The notes under the pieces were generated by a model, which saw only the letters and a program-made list of their open reading frames with translations, did not search any database and was not told the DNA's origin. A stretch of DNA of 64,000 bases from Rhyzopertha dominica (Eukaryota > Arthropoda > Insecta > Coleoptera > Bostrichidae), in contig QCXZ01000001.1 of assembly GCA_025024175.1 (NCBI GenBank), forward strand, positions 10,602,001 to 10,666,000, written 5' to 3'. Positions 45,967 through 57,900 of the stretch are shown here, piece after piece. Made by a program: the position numbers and the translations under genes. The number at the start of each line of letters is the position of its first letter. Position 1 is the first letter of the stretch.

Positions 45967-48900
45967 TTATTTACACTTACGAATTTTAAGAAAATATAAC
46001 AATAATTTGAACCTCTTATGGGAGTTTCTTATCATATAATATTGACCACTTTTGACAAGAACTGAAGTTCCTGGATTCATTGGCAAAGGACTCAGGTTGT
46101 CCACTTGTAGTTGACCACTTCCTTTTTGCACTAGGAACAATATATCATGGTTTCTTAATCTCTGACCGGCTTTGAACCCATTTACTTTAATTTCAAATAA
46201 TCCCTCGGTAAGACCTTTTTCATCACATATTCCATAACTTAATCGGAGATTATCATCACCCTTTACACACATCAGTTTTTTCGGACCATGTGAGTACTGT
46301 ACCACATCTGCAGTTGAACCATGATGTGGTTGTATACCAAAAGGTCTGTCGGTGGAGTCCCTGATGCTGCAACTGCAAAGAACCAGTATGATTATGATAA
46401 AATTTAAATTGTTACATTTCGTATCATGTATTATATGTAAAGAAAATTCACCCGGTCAATGTGTGTCGCTATCTTTCTTATAGTTATACATACTAAGTTA
46501 TGCAGTTGTACCTTAGAAAGTAATTTAAAAAACCTAGGTGTAAAATATACCACTAGAAAGGTAATTTTTTTCCTATAAAATGAATGGACCAAAATTCAAT
46601 GTTCAACAAAAAATTTAAAAAAATAAAAAAGTTTGATGAAATTATTTTAAGTTTTACTAAGTATTTATTTTGATCAAACAAAAGATAACATTATTCTGTT
46701 GCAGTTGTGGAAAACAAAAACATGATATAGAAAACAAATAGGTCACACTGTAGACAGTGTGACCTATTTGTTTTTAAGTCACCCTGAAAAAAAGTTTAAT
46801 AATTGTGTGATTTGGCTCAAGTTTTTTTTTAATCGTAGGGCTTGATAAACTGCATATTTTCAACAAAAATGACCTTGCTCATACAAAATCCAAGTTTCTA
46901 AGAGCAAAATTTGAATAAAGCGTATTAGCGATTTTTTTAGAAAAAACATATGCATGCCACTGGATTCGACATCCCCCAAAATGGGCCTGTAACAAGTGTT
47001 ACTAGAAAATATCAAGTAATAACGAATTTGTGGAAAAAAAGAAAGGGACATAGGTACAGGCACCAGAATTTACGACATCGAATTTTGAACACCCTTAGCA
47101 TTTCACTCATGATGTCACAAATATGCAGTACAGCAAAACCTGCTTCAAAATATTTGTACAGTTTGATGATATCGCTAGCATCAAATAAAATACAGACTCT
47201 GTTTTCAACAAGCAAGAATAGATTTTATAGATTATACTTTGACGTTTCTAAAGTTTTAATTACATCACATCACCTCTTAGCCAATCAACACACTATTATA
47301 CTAGCAATATGCACAAGAGCTTATTATTACTATAATAATTTGTAGTACTTTGATTTTATTGACTGACAATGCATTTTTCTTAAACTTGACGTCATCATTT
47401 GTGAAAATGAATAAGAATAGATTTAGCACATTGTCAATTGATGAAATTAATGGTAAAATTAAGGAAATTGCATATAAAAAGTAAAAAAATGATCTATTGA
47501 ATACCGTGCGAGAGTGAGAATAAATAAAAAAAAAAATTTCTGAACTTTTGCCGACAATTCTCGAAGTTCTGTTGAACTATTTTCAATTTATTGTCAGTCT
47601 CCTGTTCTATTATGACTGAGAATATTACTCACTTTGAGACACCTGCCACACTGTACTCCCCTTGATCTTGTTCAGCATCAGCCTGCAAATCTTGATCAAC
47701 ACTACTCATATTTGTCTCCGTACTTTCAATAATTGGTTCTATACCGAATCCAGGTGGAGGAGTAATTCTGTAAATTTTTACACTAAGCAATAAAATAAAA
47801 CAAAATGTTATAAAGCATGCACAGATCCAAACAAAAAACTGTTGCAAATTGAATCAATACTTCCACAACCAGTTGTCAAAATGACATTTACGCTTTTATT
47901 TCTCATACTATACGATCAGTAATCAGGTTTTGAGCATTTTTTCTCTCTACACAGACAAACGGTTTTCGTGATATTAGCAAAAATACATAAATTTTTAAAA
48001 TTGTTTTTTTCCAAATAACTCGAAAATTATTACTTAACAAAAATTTTGGAAAAATTTTTTAAAACACTTTTTGTGAGAAATTATATTTCCTATCTGTAAT
48101 ATTTTCATTTTTAAAATATGTTNAGTATTTTTGGAGATATTTAGGAAAAACCTTTTTTTTAAGTGACGCTATTTTGCTAATATCTTCTAAACAGTTTACT
48201 GCACCAACGAATCATACTTCCAATTATACTACTAATCAAATACTAAAACGGAAAAAAAGTAAAAAATTATGTCTCTCGAAAGTTATCGCATTCACACACA
48301 AAACCACACACAGACAAGATTTTTTTTTTTATGTATTCAACCATTTTAAAACGATTGAGCAAATAAAAATGTTAGAAAATTTTTTTCGCGATACAGTACT
48401 TTCCATCTGTTGGATGTGGAAGTAACGAAGTAAAGTTATGATTATAGTTTATCTAAATTTCTTTCCCTTCAATATACATACATGTAATTCTGGGTGCTGC
48501 TTCTTAGAGTTTTGCTTCCACTGGCATTTTGGCTTATCTGATGAGAACGGTCCTGTACATTCGAAATACTAATATTACTATGACTACGTGTCATCATTCT
48601 GGTGTTGTCTCTGTTAGATGTGCTAAAAATTCACATAGTGTAAGTTTTCCTAAATAGAGATCCAAATAGCAACATGATAATAAATGTAAAGTACATAATA
48701 GTGAGTCAGTAAGCGGAACCTGTCTATAACGAAAGCATAGTTGAACTTCAATAAAAATATTTTCAAAGATAATAGATTTCTGGTTATACCATAAGTGTAC
48801 AGGGTGTCCCATTTTCGTTGTAATTGTAGGTTATCTTGGTAACTATTAATGCTAGAGTGTTGCGGTTTCAACATTACTGTGTTACTTTTTTGTTGTGAGT

Positions 48901-51900
48901 TGAGATGTACCGTCGCCATTTTTGTATGGTCTTGTTTTAAAGCCATACGCAACTTTTTAAAAATGTAACATTTCTTCAGTTCTCAATATCTCGATTGGCT
49001 ATGAAGACACAAAAAAACTGTAGACATTTTTTATAGATATTTTTATTCTAAATCTAGCGGCGTAATCAGAATTTTTTTAGAGCGTTACATTTTTGAGATA
49101 TAACACAAACTTATATTTTTTTTTTAAACAAAAACCATAGTTGGCTTTGCTGTGGTTGAAAAGAAATATTTTTTCTGATTAAGAAAATGTATGCATTGTT
49201 AGGTTTTTCTTTACTAATTTTGGTATTATTCCAATTTTTGTAATAATTTAATGAGATTTTATGTTTTTCGTCAAAATGGATGTAAATACTTCATAAACAA
49301 GACATAGGTACTTATGTCCAAATAAACAATCAATTTCATTAGTTATGTGGCCTCCTAGATTATCGATAAAAAAATGCATAAGTGCTGTTAGGAGTCTTAT
49401 GTATGTATTCAAATATGCATATATTATTTTTAAAGGATTAAAAGGAATAGAAGCCTAAATGCACTACACAACTTTTTTGAGATAAGAACATTACTCGAAA
49501 AACAAATGAAAAGATATACACTGCAATAGTACGTCCAGCAGTGACATCTGCATGTAAAACATGGATACTAAGAGAGGAGGATCAGAATAGGTTAGCTATA
49601 AGGGAAAGAAAGATGCTATCAAAATATATGGAGGTGTAAAAGAAAACGAACAATACAGAAGAAGGACCAACCAAGAATTATATGAATTGTTTGCTAGTCC
49701 TACTATTATTCAATATGTGAGGGCACAACGAACAAGGTGGCTGGGTCATGTGTACAGAATGGGTCCTGGAAGAAAAAACAATAACAAGGAAACAATGTGG
49801 AAGGCCAAAGAGAAAATAGATAGACTGTGTAGTGGAAGATGTTGAAAGACTGGGAATTGCGAACTGGAATACACAGGCCGGAGACAGATCGTAGGACAAG
49901 CCATGGGCCTGCAAGGCCCAAAGAGCTGATTTATATTTATATATATATTGAATAAACTTATTTGCGGTCGTCTAATGTCACTATTGGGGGAATTCGACCT
50001 GGTGGTAAAAAATCAAAGAAAACTCTTTATTCTTGCCAAGCTTTCGACTGCTTTATTGCAGTCTTCGTCAGGGCTTTCTACAAACAACAATCCAATAATT
50101 ACATTAAGATTACAAAAATGGAACAATATGTTACTTACAAAATTGAGGTTTAACTAGGCAGTTCTATTATACAGGAAAGGAATCTTTGGAAATTTAAATT
50201 TAATAAGTATATGCTAAATGTATTTCGCATATATCACAATGGTAAATTTTTAATACAATACTATGACTAGAGAAAAATATTTAAGGTGACATATACGTCG
50301 TAATCAAATTCAAAAACCACTTATATTTTGCTTTTGAATTTTGATTCATACGATTTTAAAAGAGAATGCCAATAACTACTTGAATTTAAGTTTTATTACT
50401 TCTGTAAAATTTCTGTCGATATATAATAATGAATAGTAGTTTTTTGGAAGTTGTCAAACAATACTAGCAAAACACTTGTTTATGATCCTACTTGAAACCG
50501 GTCCGTATGATGTAATAAGCAAACATCCATTTAAAAAAAAATATAAAAGAGGTTAATGATACTTTGGGCAGTTGCAGTCTATTAATAAATAGTAATCTTA
50601 AATACAAGTTAAAGTTAAAAAATTTGTTGATATCAAAAAGCTATGCTCTCCCAAAAATTCATAAACCGGGAAATAAATATTGCCTTTTTCCTTTTTCCAA
50701 ATTACCAATTAGCAAAGTGGTTGGTTAATAAATGACAGTTTGATCAAAAATTCTCTAAATTTAATAAATAAATTAAAAAATTTCAAAACTAAATGAAATC
50801 ACAGACTAATATTATTCAATAGCGTACCAATACCTCAAGCTTTAGAATATTCGAAAAATTTAACAAAACTGTGCATCATGCAAGACACATTATATTTCAT
50901 CAAAAATTGTATAAACAAAAATTTGAAATGGCAATGGGAAACCCTCTCACACTTTTCTTAGCTAATCTTTTCTTAAGCCACCGGGAAAATCCACAAAACA
51001 CAAATGAATTTCCGATATCGTGGTATAGATATGTAGACGATGATTTTGCCATAATAGATAATAACTTTGATATAAATAATTTACACAAAAATTAAATTAA
51101 TTATGTCAGTCAATAAATTTCACTTTTTAACTAGAAAAGGATTCCCAATTGCCATTGCTAGATTTAATAATATATTGAGAGGACTTTAATTTTAATATTT
51201 ACAGAAAACCAACACAGAGATAATTATATTAAAAACAGTTCTTATACACCTTTTAAGTACAAAATGACTGTCTTTAATAGTTTAATATATACATTACTAA
51301 ATGTTCCATTATCCACAGAAAATTACAGAAATGAACTCTTACATTTGTAATTTAGCCAACTTAAATGGATATAAAAAAGAAATGATCACTAAGTTATTAA
51401 ACAAACAAAAATATAAATTAAGTTTTCAATCTCATACGCATCTTAGTCCTGAAAACCAAAACATATTCCATAGAAAATTTACATACCATCGATTAATAGA
51501 ACATGAATTTCAAAATTTATTTTCTAGACTTAATATCTTGCTTTTGGTAACAATTGCATATTAAGAAACTTGTTAGGCAATCCCCTATATAAAGAAGATA
51601 TGTTAAACAAATCTGGAATTTATGAAATTAAACGCTGTAACTGATTAAAAAAGTACATTGGCCAAACAAAACATGATGTAAATATCAAATTCAAAGACAA
51701 TATGTACAATTCGACTCCAACAATGAAAAGCTTGGTTATTAAATGACAACATTTTGTTGCCCTTCGATATATTTGCACCTTTTAATGTCAGTACTTTGCA
51801 TAAATCTAAGGCTCCCTGGTTGACAGACAACATTCGCTTTCTGATGAATTTGAGAGATTCTGCTTACAATAGATACCAACGGCGTAAAAGTGAAGCCCGC

Positions 51901-54900
51901 CAGGTATTTTATAAATCATTGCTTAATTACATGATTATGGCAGTCCGAAGGGAAACGAGGGCACATTTGGAGCATGTGGTTCTGTGGGATAGTGTTGCTT
52001 GCATGTGGAAAAGTTTACGAAATTTATAAGAAAAGATAAGATCCTCACTTTTCACTCATCTTTCTGATCCCGGTACCCTTAACGATTTCTTCTATCAGTC
52101 GGCGACCAGTCAGGCTTTTGATTTGGAACTTAGACATTATTATTCATCTCACTCGCTAGTGGAGAATGTAATAATGCTTCGATATATAAGATAACTAAAT
52201 CAGTGGGTTTAGATGGTATTAGCACTAACATATTGCAATTTTGTTTACCAGTAATTGTTCCTTATATTACTAATATTATAAATTTTGCATTGTCAATGGT
52301 GTTTTTCCTCGTCAACCTAAGCCATCTTGTATCCATCCATCTAAGAAGAGCAATCCAACGTAAAGAAAAAACTTAGACCAATTAAATAGTATTTTGCCTG
52401 CCATGGCCAAACTTGAATTTCTTTCTGGTCCAGTATACATACATATTAAAAGATATTAGATTTACATACCTCAAATTCTCATTGCTGCATCCAACTGCAT
52501 TCAACTTTGAATTGACATTTCGGCTGCTCTGGTGTGAATGGTCTTGTAAGTTTGAGATGTTTGTATTATTACTATAGCGTGTCATTCTTCTACCTCTTTT
52601 AGATGTGCTGAAAAATGCCACAGTGTGAGAGAGATCAAAACAGCAACATTATAGTAAACATAGTCTACGAGCCCAGGCTCATAATAGTTCGGCCGGCTGG
52701 CATTTGCAGTTACATGTTTTAAAAAGTTCTGATACCAACACGAACTGTGACAAATTGTTGCAAAACTATTTATACTACATTAAAACACAGATCTTGATCT
52801 TACAAAAGCAAACAATTTTATTTCATTTACGTGAACTGCTATAATTACCGAACCAAAAATGTAATTCAACNAACGGGTCATAATAGTTCGGCCATGTCAA
52901 CACGAGGCGGCCTGCCAAAACAAAACATATACGGAATAGTTAGGCAAAAGAAAAACCCCTTTTGACCCAATTACAGAAGAAGAACTAAAATGGGCACGGG
53001 AACGCAAAAACTGGACAATGGAATAGTATCATTTGGAGTGATGAGTCGAAATTCGAGGTATATGTGGGTGACACACGAAAAAGAGTTATACGCACTTCTT
53101 CAGAAGCATATCGCAATGACTGTTTGGTAAAAAAAGTTAAGTTGCCAGGGTCTGTGACGGTTTGGGGTTGTATGNCTGCTAGGGGTGTAGGTAGTCTGCG
53201 TATTATTGATGGCACTGTTAACATGCAGAAATACAGAGACATTATTGTAGAAAATCTTTTACCGTCCATCCCAAATTGTCAAACGGCCGAAGGCGAATTT
53301 ATGTCCCAGCAAGATGGAGCGCCGTGTCATACGGCAAAAATAATTCAAACATAAAATATCAGTATTAAAATGGACCTCTTCCAGTCCGGATTTATCTCCA
53401 ATTGAGACCCTGTGGCATAATATGAAGGAACAGAAATGCAAATCCATTTAAAAATTTGTTGTACCTTCTAAGAAACTCCAAGCATGAAAAAAAAAAACAT
53501 TAAAAGTTAAAGTGTTTCAGTGTCCATATCATAATATCCACGAAGATCGTGACAACTTAAATCGTGAAAACTTTTTGTCCTTTCATGTATACAAATTTGG
53601 ACTAAAAAATGTTTTCGAACTTTTTTTTTACATCAAAAAAGGTTACCTTATTGACAAGCTAGGAGCAGTCGTTTACAAAAGAAAAACATTAAAAGTTAAC
53701 GAGGGTGAATGCTTTCAGTGTTCTTAATATCAGAAAAAACCGCTGTCAGTATCAAACACTGATCAAAAATAATTAATTTGATATTTCGATCATACCTGTA
53801 ATCTTTGTCAAAGAAGAAACCTTCAAAAATTGTCTGACACAAGTTCAAACAAAAGAAATAGTTCATCCTAACAATGTCAATAAGATGGACATTCTTTTTT
53901 GCCTAAACTGAGTACAATAAAGGACAAAACACTTTTTAGATCTTAATTTGACCCAAAAACCCAACAACTTTTTTTTACGATTTTGCTTTCCAAACCCATC
54001 TAACAAATNAAAGAAAAAATGTAATTAAATTTTAAAATTNTACACCCTGCATTTCCGTTAATATCAACCTTGGTACTANAATCAGTTAAATCAGCTTATT
54101 CATTACATTCATTTGTTATGAATGCTGAAAATCATTACCTTACCTTCGACACAATACAAAATAAGTTTTATTTTAATATTACAAAATTGCCACCAGATTA
54201 TTAATAGAAGGGTATAACTTTATAAAAAAAAACAAAGCAGTTCACCACACAGCCTAATAAATAACGTTTGCATCATTATATTTTTCAATGTCACTTAAAG
54301 CAGTTCTGCTCGTTATAGAACAGCCAACGTGTTAGTCAAGTCTGTACTATAAAGACATTTTATACATACCGGTTCAGTTAAAAGTACAAGGAGTCCCGTT
54401 TTCATTGTAATTTGAGGGTATCTCGGTAACTATTAATGTTAGAGGGTTGAGTCCATTCCTGTATTACTTTTTTGTTGTGTGTTGAGCCATTTTCATATGG
54501 CCTTTGGTATTCAAACTATAGCCAACTTTTGAATAATGTAACATTTCTTCAGCTCTCAATATCTTACTTAGGTATGTATAACAGGGAGTTACATTTTTGA
54601 GATATAACAGAAAGTTGCATTTTTTTAATGGAAACCATAGTTGGTTTTGATATGGTTGAAAAAAACCTATTTTTTTCTGATAAAAAGATGTATATGTTAT
54701 TAGGTTTATTTTCACTAATTTTGGAATGATCAATTTTTTTTTAGTAATTTAATCAGATTTTACTTTTACATCCGGAGGCTATGGTACAAGAAAACACAAT
54801 ATAATTTATGTTATTAAGTAAAAATTTTAATCTATTAAAAATAATATATGATTATTTGAATACATACATAAGACTTCTAAAAGCGCTCACACAGTTTTTT

Positions 54901-57900
54901 TATCGGTAATCTAGTAGGCCATGTAACTAATGAAAATTATTTTTTATTTGGAGATGATTACCTATGCATTGATTAGCATCAATTATTTACAACCGTTCTG
55001 ACGAAAAACGTAAAATCTCATTAAATTATTATGGTAATTGGAATAATACCAAGATTAGTAAAAATTAATTTAACAATATTATATAGACATCAGNGCATGA
55101 TTTTGGGAGAGGAGATGTCTTATTGGGCCGATGTTTCTGTAGGTGTTCCACAAAGATACATAGTCGATCCGTTTGTCATTTATTCCTGAAGAATTTGAGG
55201 TAGCTTACAGTACAGCCAGTACCATCAGTTTGCAGATGATAGTATGCAAAAGAATTTTCTTTTTCATCTTAATATTTTGACAATTAAATTTTCTTTAAAA
55301 AAAAGTTTAGCTTTTCCAGACTTAAGCGACACGTCCTGTACTGTGCATACTTTACATACTTATAACTACTACAGCACTTGAATTTCTTTCTGGTCCAGTA
55401 TACATACATATTAAAGGATGTTAGATTTACATACCTCAAATTCTCATTGTTACATTCATCTTTACTTGAACTGACATCTCGGCTGCTCTGTATGTTTGAG
55501 ATGTCTGTATTATTACTATAGCTTGTCACTCTGCTACTTCTTTTCGATGTGCTGAAAATTGCAACAGTATTAGAGAGAGTAAAATAGCAATATGATAATA
55601 AATGTAATCTGAATATCATATTTAATGTATACAGGATGATTAGTAATGAAAGGAAAATCCATGATCCGGTGATCAAGTGCATAAAAAATATGCCAATTTA
55701 ACTAAACTTACCGTAAGTATTAAAGCTGACCTTGAGGGAAATACAGAGTGTTAAAGTTAAGAATACAGATTACATTTTCTTTAATATGTTTAGGTCACTT
55801 TAACATAATTCCACAAAATTTGGTATACAGAGGTGTTTTAGGCTGAGAAATGCAAATTCATTTAAATATTTGTTGTACCTTCTAAGAAACTCCAAGCATG
55901 AAATAAGAAAAACATTAAAAGTTAAAGAGGGTGACTTCTTTCAGTGTTTATAATATAAGATAAAGTGTTTCCGGAAAAAACCCTGTCAGTATCAAACGCT
56001 GACCCAAAATAATTAATTTAACATTTTGATCATACCTGTAATCTTTGTCAAAGAAGAAAACCTCTAAAATTGTCTGATACAAGTTCAAACAATTTTAACA
56101 GGTTCGTTGAAATGAGAAAATCCAATAATTTTTTGACTGAAAATTAAGTTAATTCAATTAAAATGTAAATAGGTGTGCAATAACTATACTAAATTATTGA
56201 TATAGAAAAATGTATTTTACTTTTAAATAGTTCATACTAGCAATGTCAATAAGGTAGGCATTTTTATGCAGTAAAAAACACAGCTGAAACTTCTTTTTTG
56301 CCTAAACCGAGTACAAGAAAGGACAAAATAGTTTTCAGATTTTAATTTGACCCAAAAATACAAACAACTTTTTTGATTTTCCATTCCACAGTCCATCTAC
56401 CAAATTAAAGAAAATGTACTTAAATTCTTAATTTGGACACCCTGCAATTCCGTTGATATCAACCTCCTTACTAAAATTATTTAAATCAGCTTATTCATCA
56501 CATTCATTCGTTATGAATGCTGAAAATCATTACCTTACCTTCGACACAATACAAAATAAGTTTTATTTTAATATTACAAAATTGTCTCCAGGTTATTAGG
56601 AGAAGGGTAAGCTTTATAAAAAAAACAAAGCAGATCACCACATGGCCTAATAAACAACATTTGCATTATTATATTTTTTCAATGTCACTTAAAGCAGTTC
56701 TGCCGACGTGTTAGTCAAGTCTGTGTTTTTAAATAAACAACAAATAATATATCAAAGCAGATTCTGCAGGTGTCAATAATCGATTTTATTGATTTGATAA
56801 TAATAATTCTAATGCTCCTACTATCTTATTCACTTGAATAAAACTTTACATCAAATTAAATGTTCAAACTAAAGACCTCCTAGAGCTTGGCAATGACAGT
56901 CGATCAGAAATTGAGCAAAGGACAAGATATTGCTAGCAACGTCACTTGACCCGGCTAGAGTGGGGAGTGTGGTGAGATCACATTTTGCTACGGTAAACCT
57001 ACCGTGATTTCGCGTTTGACTCGTAGAAGAGACATCTGCTCATTGTTGCCAACTTAGCGGATAAAATTCTCGCCTAGCGGGAAAATATAGGTTTTAGCGG
57101 TTAGCGTATATTTTAACAGAATAAGAAAGTTTTTAGTTATTATTAACTGTTGCAATTTAGCGTATGAATATTGGAAAATAGATATGAAGTATCTAAAATC
57201 GATTTATTTATGCTAGGTGACTCGATGGTTACTGTATTCCTTGCCTGGGAAATATTATACATCCTGCTTATTTTACCTACCAATCCAAAATTTAACCAAT
57301 GTCTTGCTAGTTCTTGTGTGTTTCACATTGTAGCTCAGACCGTCAGATGAGGCAGATATTATCTTAAACCATAAAAAGCCACGAGACATATTTCTGGAAG
57401 GAACACGATCAGCTTGACAATGAAATTTTTAACGTTTTAGCATAATATGTAGGAAACTAACAATTATTTATGTAAAATAAATGACAAATCCCGTTTTATA
57501 TAAACAGATTACCTTGTCTTAAAAATTTTAGCGGATTCGATGCGGCAATGTATCAGCCTCAGTGGCAACACTGTAGACAGATGATATGTTTGTTTACATT
57601 TGCATTTGGCTTGGTTTTGCGAGGAAGATTTATATTTTATATTTTTGCCTGCATTTTTTTAACACAAGTGACTTGTTGTTAGTGCTACACCTACTGCATC
57701 ATACCTCAATTTTTGTCTCAATATTTCTTCGGGTACAATTAAAAATTTCTTCCTGGAACAACAATACTAGTATTTGCGCATGCTGGTACAAAACATTTCT
57801 TTTCAGTAGCCATTTCGTCCGCGTTTTGAACGATATAATCGTGATCGATAAACAAAAGCAAAAAACAAGGATTACTAAGAGATTGTGAATGACGCTCTTC

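Noticed and set aside
46950..47345. 131-codon plus-strand frame
   Set aside because: No recognisable motif, AT-rich, in an intron and overlapped by antisense frames; not enough to call a gene.
49678..49921. Two minus-strand frames of 70-80 codons
   Set aside because: Antisense of an RTE-like LINE C-terminus read on the plus strand.
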